DNA of 64,000 nucleotides. It comes from Ruaniaceae bacterium KH17. GTDB lineage: Bacteria > Actinomycetota > Actinomycetes > Actinomycetales > Actinomycetaceae. Below the pieces are notes generated by a model, which saw only the letters and a program-made list of their open reading frames with translations, had not been told where the DNA came from and made no database searches. Position 1 is the stretch's first letter; every line of letters begins with the position of its first letter. Of this stretch, positions 1-10,269 are shown in pieces. The stretch is taken from the NCBI GenBank assembly GCA_900199505.1, contig FZQV01000008.1:22523-86522 (forward strand), written 5' to 3'. Position numbers and translations under genes: made by a program.

Positions 1-276
1 GGCGGAGTTGCGATAAGTCCAGCTTGTGGCATCACTCCACACGAGTAGGCTCTGCTTCTGGATCTTGCTTCCGGTGGTCACCGCCATCGGTTCCCAGTAC
101 TTGTCACACGTGACGGTTGCAGTAGCGTACATTCGCACCCCGTCCGTAGCCGGCAATCCGGGATTGAGATAGCAGTTCGCGTGCATCGCAGCCGAGGCAG
201 GTACGGCCCCTCCAAGCATGCTTGCGAGGATCAGCGCCACCGTAGCCAACGTCGCTTTGGTTCGATTCTTCAACAA
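1..276 (-). CDS. small secreted protein, C-terminus beyond window
   Basis: I do not recognise the family. A leftward reading frame opens at a TTG (274-276; a second TTG follows directly) behind a GGGGAGG ribosome site at 283-289 and stays open for 92 codons to the window edge. Residues 1-29 form a classical signal peptide: K/R-rich start (LLKNRTKAT), hydrophobic core, and an ASAAM-like cleavage site. The mature part has two cysteines (NCYLNPG, VTCDKYW) and several Tyr/Trp, and looks soluble. It lies just downstream of a leftward histidine kinase gene, so it may be co-regulated with or controlled by that system. Secretion is well supported; function is unknown. Confidence 0.6.
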   Translation of the reverse strand, partial: MLKNRTKATLATVALILASMLGGAVPASAAMHANCYLNPGLPATDGVRMYATATVTCDKYWEPMAVTTGSKIQKQSLLVWSDATSWTYRNSA

Positions 277-460
277 GGTAATCCTCCCCACCTGAGTGTC
301 TGGCAGATGTCCAGGACTCTTCAATAGTCCCCTGAAAGGAGACCTACGTGCTAGCGACTTTGGTATCGACTTTCGGAGAGAGTTCCCCTCATTCGCCGAG
401 CAGAATAGATTCGGGAGTAAAAAGTCGACAGCTACATTCAGCTATTCGGGCGAATGTGTT

Positions 461-1651
461 CTATTCCGACGGCAGCGTGACCGTGACAAGCCAGCCTCCG
501 TCCGCTGGAGTTGCGGAGAACGTTCCATCGAGCAGTGCGACCCGTTCCGCCATTCTCGCAATGCCGCGGCCCTTCCTTGACTGCGACGAGGGCGACGAGG
601 GCGACGAGGGCGACGAGGGCGACGAAGTATCATTCCACACTGCTAGCAAATTGCAGTCACCATGCGATGTGAGCTCAAATCTGACTCGCCTCGCCGGGCC
701 GCAGTGTCGAAGAACGTTCGTAACGCACTCGTTGACAACGTGCCATAACGTCGTCGCAACACTCTGTGATACATCAAGAGTCGTAGGTACATCAACATCA
801 ACTGCAAACCCTGCTGAGACAAGTTGCTGAGCTTTCTCCCGAATCTGGGCACACACGTCGTGGACCACGGCCACTTCGCCACTCTGAGACGACTCCCCCG
901 ATCCCTGAAAGATCCTCATCGTTCGCCGAGTGTCGGTCAACGCTTGCTCAGCGGCGGTCAGCACGGCTTCGAGTGAGTGTTCGCGCGTAGCAGCATCTTC
1001 CGATCTCTGAAGAGCTCTGGCATGCATGACGACCACCGTGAGATCGTGCGCAATCACGTCATGTAGCTCATCAGCGATGCGAGCTCGCTCGTCACGAACA
1101 CTATCGACAACGTGTTCGTGGAGCAGTTCTTCGCGATCGCGACTCCGCACGAAAGCCAATCCAATCAGACCGGACGTCAGCATTATCACGACCACGCCGA
1201 GCGATCCTGCCTCCACCATAGTGGTATCCACCAGCTGAGCGGTCAGTGCAATTAGGACGACTATGACCGCGTAGGAGAGCGCGAACAAACTTGAGCATGT
1301 GTAGACAACGAGCCCAGTAGCGAGTGCCAGCATCACCGCTTCTGAGGCGCCCCCGCCAATAGTCACCGCGACGATCGCTGACGCCACCATCACGCCAGCT
1401 GCAAATGGTGGGTGCCACACGATAAGCGCCATCCCGACCATTACAAGGCCGCCAGCTAGATCGAGAAGGGAGTACTCCGACACTCCACCGTCGACCATTA
1501 CGTCCACAAGCAAGGTGGCAACAATCACCACAAGCAACGAGGCACTAGCCAAATGCGGCATCGGCTGGTACGACCATAAGTCTCGGGTCATGCAAGCGAA
1601 TCGACGCCCGTTCCTACTACGGAGCGACAGTGGTTCTCTCGAATCTGTCAC
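461..1651 (-). CDS. NarL-type sensor histidine kinase (HisKA_3)
   Basis: Membrane sensor kinase that autophosphorylates and passes phosphate to the divergent LuxR-type regulator at 1907. With the GTG start at 1651 it has 396 residues: about five hydrophobic segments (residues 40-165), a HisKA_3 dimerisation helix with the phospho-acceptor His near 197 (ADELHDVIAHDL), an N-box (VVNECVTNVLRH, near 307) and a C-terminal G-box region ending GRGIARMAERV. The start was chosen because TACTAT lies exactly 6 nt upstream (1658-1663), as at many genes here. The frame runs on to 1885 but that extension looks non-coding; ATG at 1591 or 1561 are alternatives. A Ser/Pro repeat interrupts the ATPase domain near residues 343-358. 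Confidence 0.85.
   Translation of the reverse strand: MTDSREPLSLRSRNGRRFACMTRDLWSYQPMPHLASASLLVVIVATLLVDVMVDGGVSEYSLLDLAGGLVMVGMALIVWHPPFAAGVMVASAIVAVTIGGGASEAVMLALATGLVVYTCSSLFALSYAVIVVLIALTAQLVDTTMVEAGSLGVVVIMLTSGLIGLAFVRSRDREELLHEHVVDSVRDERARIADELHDVIAHDLTVVVMHARALQRSEDAATREHSLEAVLTAAEQALTDTRRTMRIFQGSGESSQSGEVAVVHDVCAQIREKAQQLVSAGFAVDVDVPTTLDVSQSVATTLWHVVNECVTNVLRHCGPARRVRFELTSHGDCNLLAVWNDTSSPSSPSSPSSPSSQSRKGRGIARMAERVALLDGTFSATPADGGWLVTVTLPSE
583..627 (-). repeat. 9-bp tandem repeat inside the kinase ATPase domain
   Basis: Four exact copies of GCGACGAGG plus one copy with a single change lie head to tail. Read leftward in frame they encode repeated Ser-Ser-Pro, placed between the N-box and the G-box of the histidine kinase where the ATP lid normally sits. 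The 9-bp period keeps the frame when the copy number changes, so length variation would alter only the loop. Confidence 0.9.
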
Positions 1652-1906
1652 TCCCATATAGTAGCGGGAAGCGTAGAGAGATATCTCTACTTGCAGATCC
1701 CAAGGAGTTTGCAGAGCAAGTCGCCTGGGCCGAAAGGCTCGAAGAACGGTAAGTATCCGAAAACTAGCATCTCTTTCAGTCCTCCCTGCGAGTTCAACAG
1801 TCGAAGGATTCCCCACAAAGCATGCCGACATGTAGATACCTAAGTCGCCGAGCAATAGATACTTTCGTCGCTGTATCTGCGTCATGCGCTGACATAGGCT
1901 TCACCC
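1652..1906. promoter_or_regulatory. divergent promoter region of the two-component system
   Basis: No gene is credible in this stretch between the kinase and regulator starts. The regulator has TAGGCT at 1895-1900, exactly 6 nt before its ATG. The kinase has TACTAT at 1658-1663 on the other strand, 6 nt before its GTG. A perfect 12-bp palindrome AGAGATATCTCT (1677-1688) covers the expected -35 position of the kinase promoter and is a candidate operator for the regulator. The operator role is inference. Confidence 0.5.
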
Positions 1907-2566
1907 ATGGATCCAGTCCGCGTTCTCATTGCTGACGATGAAGCACTTATCCGCAGTGCATTACGGATCTTCGTTGATGGTGATCCTCGTACTACCGTCG
2001 TCGGCGAAGCCATGAATGGGGGTGAGGCCGTCGATCGCTCCGCACGGATTGCTCCGGACGTAATACTCATGGACCTGCAAATGCCCATGATGGGCGGGAT
2101 AGCCGCAACGGAATCGATTACCGGGAGTCAGCCAGATGTCCGGGTTCTCGCGCTCACCACATTCTCCTCTGAGCGCCATGTTGTGTCGGCTTTGCGTGCG
2201 GGGGCTACCGGCTATCTCACGAAGGACACTCCGCCAGAGCAACTCATTGAGGCGATACTCGATGTCAACGTCGGAGAGTTCGTTCTCTCTCCCCAAATAA
2301 GCCGTAAGCTCGCTGAGGCCGTCAGGGCGGCTGGCTCTGGGCGGAGACTTCAAGTCGGCCCCGAACACACACAGCTCACAGCGCGCGAACTCGATATTGT
2401 TCGCTTGCTCTCGGAGGGCATGTCGAACGCGGAGATCGGCAGAAGCCTCTCGATCGCCGAACCGACGGTAAAGGCGACACTGGGCCGGATCATGGCCAAG
2501 TGGAACGTTCGCGACCGCGTCCAGGTCCTCATCCGCGCCGTCCAGACTGGCCTCGTCAACCTCTGA
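1907..2566 (+). CDS. NarL/LuxR-family response regulator
   Basis: Cytoplasmic DNA-binding partner of the divergent histidine kinase. Residues 1-120 are a receiver domain: acidic pair D10-D11, phospho-acceptor D56 (VILMDLQMP), the switch Thr at 83/84 and Lys105 (GYLTKD). Residues about 152-215 form a LuxR-type helix-turn-helix (LTARELDIVRLLSEGMSNAEIG). The length of 219 residues is normal for the NarL class. There is no Shine-Dalgarno sequence; TAGGCT 6 nt before ATG suggests a leaderless message. Targets are unknown; the intergenic palindrome is one candidate and the secreted protein at the left edge another. Confidence 0.92.
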   Translation: MDPVRVLIADDEALIRSALRIFVDGDPRTTVVGEAMNGGEAVDRSARIAPDVILMDLQMPMMGGIAATESITGSQPDVRVLALTTFSSERHVVSALRAGATGYLTKDTPPEQLIEAILDVNVGEFVLSPQISRKLAEAVRAAGSGRRLQVGPEHTQLTARELDIVRLLSEGMSNAEIGRSLSIAEPTVKATLGRIMAKWNVRDRVQVLIRAVQTGLVNL

Positions 2567-2579
2567 TCGAAGCGGGTGC

Positions 2580-3083
2580 TCAGCCTTCGGGAGTGTGTTC
2601 CTTGAGGTCCTGGACGATCTGGTTCGCCCAGGCGCGGATCTTGTCCCACTCGCGGTAGTCGCCCTCGGGCGCCGCACCCATGCGGGCGATCGAACGCTCG
2701 CGCAGGTTCAGGTTCGTCAGCTCGAGGCGGCCCTTGAATGTCTGGTGATCGATCGCATTAATGTCCAGCAGCGCCGGGCCCACACGCCGCGGGTCCTGCG
2801 CCTCGCCATTCGGCACGCCCGCCAAGCCACACGAGAACGCCCACACCGGAACCGTCCGCAACTGCTCGCGGAACCGCGAAATAAACGCCCGCGCATTCTC
2901 CGTCCACTGCGTCATATACACAGCGGAACCGAGCACCACGGCGTCGTACCCATCGATCGACTCCACCTCCGTGGGCGCGATGAGATCCACATCGAAACCA
3001 CCGCGCGTGATCTCTTTGGCGATCGCCTCGGCAATCTCCGCGGTTGCACCATGCTTGGACGAAGCAGTAACGAGAACCTTCAT
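2580..3083 (-). CDS. flavodoxin-domain protein (HemG-like)
   Basis: A 167-residue flavodoxin fold. The N-terminus MKVLVTASSKHGATAEIA is the FMN phosphate-binding loop of the family that includes menaquinone-dependent protoporphyrinogen oxidase HemG, followed by VVLGSAVYMTQW. The start at 3083 matches the domain boundary; the frame continues further upstream but overlaps the preceding gene. It is the last gene of the pheS-pheT-SDR operon, 5 nt after the SDR stop. The redox partner is not evident, and the HemG-like activity is only a family analogy. Confidence 0.8.
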   Translation of the reverse strand: MKVLVTASSKHGATAEIAEAIAKEITRGGFDVDLIAPTEVESIDGYDAVVLGSAVYMTQWTENARAFISRFREQLRTVPVWAFSCGLAGVPNGEAQDPRRVGPALLDINAIDHQTFKGRLELTNLNLRERSIARMGAAPEGDYREWDKIRAWANQIVQDLKEHTPEG

Positions 3084-3088
3084 GCGGA

Positions 3089-3832
3089 TCATTCTTGCAC
3101 GATGCCGAGACTCCGGCGTGGGACTTTCAGATTCGCCGGCTCCGTCACCCCCGCGCGCACGTACGTCCCCGAGAGGTGGTCCGCATCGCCAGAGGCCAGT
3201 GTGAGCGCGAGTTGGACGACGTCGTCGGGATCGGTCCAATCCTTGCGCCCATCATGCGCTCGCATCGAGCTGGTCATGTCAGTGCGCACCACGCCCGGCG
3301 CCATCTCGAAGGCACGGATGCCCAGGTCATAGCCCGCAGCGTGGAGCGAGCCGCCGATCCGGAACAGCGCCGTCTTGGATGCTGTGTACGCCGTGGCGAC
3401 CTCGAAATCTCGCGTGCCGGAGCCCGAGTTGATGTCGATCACGCGGCCGCCACCTCGCGCGATCATCCGGGGCACGAGATGCCGCGCAAACAGGAACGGT
3501 CCGCGCACATTCGTCTCCATGACGTCCCACCACTCGTCCGGGTCCGCCTCCCACAGCGGCACCTCGGCGTCGATCCGGCCGGCGTTGGAGATCAGTACGT
3601 CGATCGGGCCGAGCGCCTCCTCGGCGTTCTCGATCGCTCGGACCACGTCCGCTTCGCGGCGCACATCCACGGCCAGCCCGACGGCGTTCGCCCCCAGAGC
3701 GCGGATCTCCTTCACAACGCTCTCAGGCACCGAGGTCGCCGCAGCGGCCACCTCATAGCCCGCGGCAGCAAAGCCGCGCGCTAGGTGCGCCCCAATCCCA
3801 CGCGAGGCGCCGGTGATCAGGACGGCCGTCAT
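3089..3832 (-). CDS. short-chain dehydrogenase/reductase
   Basis: Classical SDR of 247 residues, probably NAD(P)-dependent. The cofactor motif TGASRGIG is at 7-14, NAG at 83-85, and the catalytic set Ser136, Tyr149 and Lys153 (YTASK) is complete. It begins at an ATG overlapping the pheT stop by 4 nt, so it is translationally coupled to phenylalanyl-tRNA synthetase, and is followed by the flavodoxin gene. The substrate cannot be inferred. The coupling to pheT may reflect only operon growth. Confidence 0.88.
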   Translation of the reverse strand: MTAVLITGASRGIGAHLARGFAAAGYEVAAAATSVPESVVKEIRALGANAVGLAVDVRREADVVRAIENAEEALGPIDVLISNAGRIDAEVPLWEADPDEWWDVMETNVRGPFLFARHLVPRMIARGGGRVIDINSGSGTRDFEVATAYTASKTALFRIGGSLHAAGYDLGIRAFEMAPGVVRTDMTSSMRAHDGRKDWTDPDDVVQLALTLASGDADHLSGTYVRAGVTEPANLKVPRRSLGIVQE

Positions 3833-6359
3833 CGCAGTGTTGCCCCCAGCTTGTCCGCAGCCGCATCGAGCACGGCCTGGCGCACGGCGGCAGTCTCTTC
3901 CGCGGAGAGCGTGTGATCGGCGCGCATGCGGAGCGCGAACGCCAGCGACTTCTTGCCGCCGAGCGCCTCCGAGCGGTACTCGTCGAAGATCCGCACCTCT
4001 TCCGCCACGTCACCGGCGGCGGCGCGGACCACGGCCAGCGCCTCACCGTTCGGGATCGCGGCGTCCATCACGAGTGCGATGTCTTCCTTAGCGAGCGGGT
4101 GCGTCGAGACGGCCTTCGGCGCGATCGGCGCGGGATCCGCCGCGGCGAAGAGCGCGTCGAGATCAAGCTCGAAGGCGACCGAACGTTCGGGCAGGCCGAG
4201 CTCGGCCACGGCGCGCGGGTGCAACTCACCCGCATACCCGATCACGACGTCCCCCACCGAGAGCGCGGCACAGCGGCCGGGGTGCCAGGGAGCGAGATCG
4301 GCGGCGCTAGGAGTGAGTGTCACACCGATCGCCGAGCCGGCAAGCTGCGCAAGTTCGATGGCGTCCGCCCAGTCCACGCGGCGCGTGGCTCCGAGGATCC
4401 CGCCGCGCGCGAGCGTGCCGCCCGCGACGCCAGCCACATGCAGCGGCTGGTTCGGGACCGTCGCATGAATCGCATCGAGATCCTCGGACGCGGGCAGCGT
4501 ACCCACGGCGGGCAGCGGCGATGCACCGAGAGACTTCCCCTCGGTCACCATGCCGATCTCGACCAGCGCCACGTCGTTGCCACGGCCCGCATTGCGGCGG
4601 GCTGCGTCCAGAAGAGACGCCAGAAGTGTGGAGCGCATGAACGGAGCGTCGTCGGCAATCGGGTTGGCAAGCTTCACCATCGCTCGGCGCGGGTCGCCCT
4701 CAGGTACCTCAATGCGGTCGTAGATGTCGCCCACGAACGGATAGCTCAGCACCTCGTTGAGGCCGTGCTCTGCAAGCGTGCGAATCACGGCGCGGCGCTG
4801 CTGCTGGTTCCGCGTGAGGCCGGTCCCGACGGCGCCCGTGGGCACCACAGAGGGAACCTGGTCATAGCCGCGCAAGCGCACGACTTCCTCGATCAGGTCC
4901 TCGGGGTTACGCAGATCCGAGCGCCACGTGGGCGGCGTAACCTGGAACAGGCCCTCCCCCTCAGCCACCTCTGCACCGAGCAGGCGCAGGGTCTCGGCCA
5001 CCTCGTCGTCGGTGTACGGGACACCAACAAGTCGCGACGCCTGCTGCGGATCGAACGAGATAGGCGACGGCGGCCGGACCTCGTTCAGATCAAAGACGCG
5101 GGTGTCGATCGTGCCGCCACCGAACTCCACCAGGAGTTCCGCCGCGCGCTGCGCGGCCACCGCCGGAAGCTGCGGGTCCACGCCCCGCTCGAAGCGCTTG
5201 GCGGCTTCGCTCGGAAGCTTGTGCCGGCGGGCCGTGCGGGCCACCGTGATCGGGTCGAAGTGTGCGGCCTCGAGGAGCACGTCCGAGGTTCCCTCATCGA
5301 TCTCCGTGGAGGCTCCGCCCATCACTCCGGCCAGAGCGAGAACCCTGGCACCGTCGTCGTCCGTAATGAGTAGGTCTTCGGGATCGAGGGTGCGCTCCAC
5401 GTCATCGAGCGTCACGAGCGTCTCCCCACCGGCGGCTCGACGCACCACGATCGGCTCGCGCATCTTGGCGAGATCGTAGGCGTGCATGGGCTGGCCGAGA
5501 TCGAGCATCACGTAGTTGGAGATGTCCACGGCGAGCGAGATCGGGCGCATACCCGCCTGGCGGAGCCTGCGGACCATCCACTCGGGGCTGGCGGCGTTCG
5601 GGTCGATGCCGCGCACCACGCGGGTGACGAAGCGGTCGCAACCCACCTGACCATGGATCGGCGAATCGTCCCGCACCTCCACGCGGAAGCCGTCCGCGGT
5701 GGGCTCGGGCGCGGTGTATCGCGAGGCCGGATCCACGAAGGCGGCGCCGGTCGAGTGCGAGAACTCGCGGGCCACGCCACGCATCGAGAAGCAGTAGCCG
5801 CGGTCCGGCGTCACGTTGATCTCGAGCAACTCCTCGCCGAGGCCGAGCAGCGGCAGCACGTTCGTGCCGGGCTCGGGGATCTCGTCCCAGCGCCGCTCCA
5901 ACACGATGATGCCGCCATGGTCCTCGCCGAGGCCAAGCTCGCGCTCGGAACAGATCATGCCGTCCGAGACGTGACCATAGGTCTTGCGCGCCGCGATCGC
6001 GAACGGGCCGGGCAGCACGGTGCCGGGCAGTGCCACGACCACATGATCGCCCACCTCGAAGTTGTGCGCGCCGCAGATGATCCCGCGACTTGCCAACTCG
6101 GACTTCTCCTTGCCGGTGCCGGGAGCGTCATTGAAGGGGCCGACGTCGACCCGGCAGTAGTTGACCGTCTTGCCGTTGGAGTGAGTCTCCTTGACGAGCG
6201 AGAGGACCCTACCCACCACGAGATCGCCGGTCACGGCCGCGGCATGGATTTCCTCTTCCTCCAGGCCCACCTTCACAAGGGCAGCTGCCAGCGCGGGCAC
6301 ATCGAGCCCTGCGGGAACCTCGGCGTGCTCGCCGAGCCATTCGAGCGGTACGTACGGCA

Positions 6360-6360
<1 letters not shown>
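3829..6360 (-). CDS. pheT: phenylalanine--tRNA ligase beta subunit
   Basis: The 843-residue beta chain of the cytoplasmic alpha2beta2 enzyme that charges tRNA-Phe. Order of parts: N-terminal segment, EMAP/OB tRNA-binding domain (about 40-155), B3/B4 editing domain (about 215-390), B5 domain (about 420-490), catalytic-like core, and an FDX-ACB anticodon-binding domain at the C-terminus (about 745-842). Length and order are normal. The ATG overlaps the pheS stop in the sequence TGATG, so the two subunits are coupled. Confidence 0.97.
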
Positions 6361-7484
<1,124 letters not shown>

Positions 7485-7497
7485 TTACGTTGATCAC

Positions 7498-7914
7498 ATG
7501 CGAGTTTCGGACATTATCAGCGCCAAGAGTGGCGTGGTCACGCTTCCGCCAACCGCAACAATCACCGAGTTGATCGCGGTGCTTGCCGAGCGCCGCATCG
7601 GAGCTGTGGTGATTGTTGACGAGCTGGGACTCGCGGGGATCGTCTCCGAGCGGGACGTGATCCGCTACATCAACGGCACCGAGAATCCGGCTGATCCCGT
7701 TGCCGACATCATGACCACCACCGTCCACACCTGCCGCCCCACGGATGATCTCGGCGAACTTGCCTCCGTGATGACAAACGAGCGCATCCGCCACCTGCCC
7801 GTGCTCGAGGGAGGCAATCTCGTGGGTATCGTCTCGATCGGCGATGTGGTGAAAGCTCGGCTCGACGATCTCGAGGCCGAGCGCGACCACCTGGAGCGCT
7901 ACGTCCACGGCTGA
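7498..7914 (+). CDS. tandem CBS-domain protein
   Basis: A 138-residue protein consisting almost only of two CBS motifs (about 7-60 and 72-125), with IVSERDVIRYI and IVSIGDVVKARL at the ends of the repeats. Stand-alone CBS pairs usually bind adenosine nucleotides and act as energy sensors; the partner here is unknown. The reading frame extends far upstream, but the domain begins at MRVSDIIS and TACGTT lies at 7486-7491, exactly 6 nt before this ATG, indicating a leaderless start. It is monocistronic; a long inverted repeat follows. Confidence 0.88.
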   Translation: MRVSDIISAKSGVVTLPPTATITELIAVLAERRIGAVVIVDELGLAGIVSERDVIRYINGTENPADPVADIMTTTVHTCRPTDDLGELASVMTNERIRHLPVLEGGNLVGIVSIGDVVKARLDDLEAERDHLERYVHG

Positions 7915-7955
7915 TCGCGCAACGAGTGCAGTTGCAGGATCTACCAACGCGATTC

Positions 7956-8032
7956 CGCTGAAATACGTACACCAGTCACCCAAAACACCCCCCACACAGC
8001 CATTTCCCGCGCCTGGTGTACGGATTTCAGCG
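7956..8032. repeat. 20-bp inverted repeat with 37-nt spacer
   Basis: The arms 7956-7975 and 8013-8032 are reverse complements with a single mismatch (CGCTGAAATACGTACACCAG for the left arm). The spacer is C/A-rich. The structure sits after the CBS gene and ends about 20 nt upstream of the -10 hexamer of the PfkB gene. It could be a terminator without a U-tract, an operator with two half-sites, or a repeat element. Confidence 0.75.
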
Positions 8033-8064
8033 CATCCGCGAGATGACGGATATAGCGTGGCCGT

Positions 8065-8889
8065 ATGACTTCGGTGTGGGCGTGCGGACTCTCGACCCTC
8101 GACCTGACCTATCGCGTGCCCGCTCCCCCGCCCCCCGGCATCAAGATCGCCGCCGAGAGCGCCGCAGTGGATGCTGGCGGCCCGGCGCTGAACGCCGCAC
8201 GCACCGCGCGTGCCTTGGGTGCAGAAGTCACGCTCGTGACTGCACTTGGTAACACGCCCGTGAGTTCCCTGATCCGCGAGTTCCTCGGCGGTGTCACGGT
8301 GCATGATGTCGCCGAGTCCGGCTACCGCGCACCTGTCTCCTCGGCCGCGGTGGATGTGACCGGCGCCCGGACCATCGTGTCCGCAAACGCAGAAGGAGCG
8401 CAGTTCATCACGCCGCCACATCTCGGCCCGTGCGACGCACTCCTGATTGACGGTCATCTGATGGATCCCTCGATCGAACTGGCGCGCACCGCCCGCGAAC
8501 GCGGCATCCCGGTGATTCTCGATGGCGGCTCGTGGAAAGACGGGCTCGACGAGTTGGCGCCGCTCCTGACGGTGGCCGCGCTCTCGGATGACTTTGCCGT
8601 GCCGGGCACGAGCGATCCGCTCGCCTGGTGCGCGGAGCACGGAATCGGCGTCGTGCTTCAGACCCATGGCGCCGGCGTGATCGAGGTCCTCTCCGACGGC
8701 GAGCGCTCGCGGATCGAGGTCCCGCAGGTCGAGGTGGTGGACACCCTCGGCGCCGGGGACGTGTTCCATGGGGCACTGGCGTACGCGCTCGCTACGGGCT
8801 CCCCGATTGGCGACGCGATCCGTGGTGCCGCCGTGATCGCCTCCGAGTCCGTACGCCACGAGGGCGCCTTGACCTGGGCAGTCCGCTGA
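8065..8889 (+). CDS. PfkB-family carbohydrate kinase
   Basis: Ribokinase-fold sugar or nucleoside kinase of 274 residues. The family start signature is present (ACGLSTLDL, then GGPALNAARTARALGAEVTLV), and the C-terminal signature DTLGAGDVFHGAL carries the catalytic base Asp232 and the anion hole. The ATG has no ribosome site but has TAGCGT 6 nt upstream (8053-8058), pointing to leaderless translation. It precedes a GH13 glycosidase on the same strand by about 150 nt, so a shared role in sugar use is plausible. The substrate is not determined. Confidence 0.88.
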   Translation: MTSVWACGLSTLDLTYRVPAPPPPGIKIAAESAAVDAGGPALNAARTARALGAEVTLVTALGNTPVSSLIREFLGGVTVHDVAESGYRAPVSSAAVDVTGARTIVSANAEGAQFITPPHLGPCDALLIDGHLMDPSIELARTARERGIPVILDGGSWKDGLDELAPLLTVAALSDDFAVPGTSDPLAWCAEHGIGVVLQTHGAGVIEVLSDGERSRIEVPQVEVVDTLGAGDVFHGALAYALATGSPIGDAIRGAAVIASESVRHEGALTWAVR

Positions 8890-9042
8890 TTGAGCGGAGT
8901 CGCAACGCGACGGAGCGCCGTGCTGAGCGAGCAGTTGCGAGTCGAAGTATCAAAATCATGGTGAGAGAATCAGATTTCACACGATGGTTTCCACTTCGGC
9001 CTGCGGCCTCCGGTCAACCAACGAGAGTTCTGAAGGAGCCAA

Positions 9043-10269
9043 ATGTCCTGGACTGAGCACGTCATCTGGTGGCACGCCTACCCCCTCGGCTTCGTGGGTG
9101 CGCCGATCCGCGAGCCCGACGGCGCTGGCCCCCACCACCGGCTGAGGCGCCTGGTCCCGTGGCTCGACCACATCACGCGGCTCGGCGCGAATGGCCTCCT
9201 GCTGGGACCGATCTTCGCCTCCACGACCCACGGCTACGACACCGAGGACTTTTTCCGAATCGATCCTCGGCTCGGTGACGAATCAGATTTCGACGCGCTG
9301 GTTGCCGCCGCCCACGAGCGTGGCATCAAGGTGTGCCTGGATGGCGTGTTCAACCATGTCTCGGAGCACCACCCTTTCGTGCGCGACGCCCTCGCGAACG
9401 GTCCGGGCAGCGAGTACGGACAGTGGTTCCGAATCGACTGGAGTCACCCCGAGGGGCCGCGGCCGGACGTTTTCGAGGGGCACGGTTCCCTCGTGGCGCT
9501 CAACCATGCGCACCCGCCCGTACAGGAGTATGTGGCGCAGGTGATCGGGTACTGGTCGGATCGCGGGGTGGATGCCTGGCGGCTCGACGCCGCCTACTCG
9601 GTGGATTCGGCGTTCTGGAGGGCGGTGCTCCCCCGCGCCCGCGAGCGCCAGCCGCACCTCTGGTTCCTCGGCGAGGTGATCCACGGCGACTACCCGGCGA
9701 TCGTCGAGGCGGCCACGTTCGATTCGGTGACGCAGTACGAACTGTGGAAGGCCATGTGGTCCTCACTCAAGGACGGCAACTTCTTCGAGCTCGATCACGC
9801 ACTACAGCGGCACAACGAGTTCCTTGATACGTTCGCCCCGAATACCTTCATTGGGAACCACGACGTCACTCGCATCGCCACCCAGATCGGTACCGATAAG
9901 GCCGTGCTCGCGCTGGTGCTGCTGATGACCGTGGGCGGCGTGCCCTCCATCTACGCCGGCGACGAGCTCGGCTATGAGGGACTCAAGGAGGAGCGCTGGG
10001 GTGGCGATGACGCGATCCGCCCCGAGTTCCCGGAGACGCGACCCACCAGCGACCCCACCCTGGATCGGTACAAAGCCATGGTAAGTATTCGCCGTCGGTA
10101 TCCGTGGCTCCATTCCGCGCGAACGAAGACGCTCAAGCTTGAGAACACTGAGTATTCCTACCAGCTGTATGACGGCGAGGGCCATGCGCTCACGATCGAT
10201 CTCGGCCTGGAGCCGCGACCGAACGCCGTCATCCGAAACGAGCGGGGCGAAACCCTCTTCGGGTTCTAG
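9043..10269 (+). CDS. GH13 alpha-amylase-family glycosidase
   Basis: A compact 408-residue alpha-glucan-active enzyme with no signal peptide, so probably intracellular. The four conserved GH13 regions are visible: region I DGVFNH (100-105), region II WRLDAAYS with nucleophile Asp182, region III FLGEVI with acid/base Glu211, and region IV FIGNHD with Asp274. The catalytic triad is intact. The C-terminal all-beta domain is short. The start has a GAAGGAG ribosome site. Its end overlaps the convergent dehydrogenase by 4 nt. Maltodextrin or trehalose-related hydrolysis is possible; specificity is unresolved. Confidence 0.9.
   Translation: MSWTEHVIWWHAYPLGFVGAPIREPDGAGPHHRLRRLVPWLDHITRLGANGLLLGPIFASTTHGYDTEDFFRIDPRLGDESDFDALVAAAHERGIKVCLDGVFNHVSEHHPFVRDALANGPGSEYGQWFRIDWSHPEGPRPDVFEGHGSLVALNHAHPPVQEYVAQVIGYWSDRGVDAWRLDAAYSVDSAFWRAVLPRARERQPHLWFLGEVIHGDYPAIVEAATFDSVTQYELWKAMWSSLKDGNFFELDHALQRHNEFLDTFAPNTFIGNHDVTRIATQIGTDKAVLALVLLMTVGGVPSIYAGDELGYEGLKEERWGGDDAIRPEFPETRPTSDPTLDRYKAMVSIRRRYPWLHSARTKTLKLENTEYSYQLYDGEGHALTIDLGLEPRPNAVIRNERGETLFGF

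Noticed and set aside
583..627. CRISPR-like array
   Set aside because: The units are 9 bp with no spacers; it is a coding microsatellite. No CRISPR repeats were seen in the window.
442..633. Arg-rich leftward frame across the 9-bp repeat
   Set aside because: Product is a frame-shifted reading of the repeat (RRPRRPRRP) inside the kinase.
1652..1885. N-terminal extension of the histidine kinase
   Set aside because: The added 78 residues look like translated intergenic DNA and would cover the promoter elements; no ribosome site.
3913..5373. 486-codon rightward frame inside pheT
   Set aside because: Arg/His-rich shadow of pheT with no ribosome site or recognisable domain.
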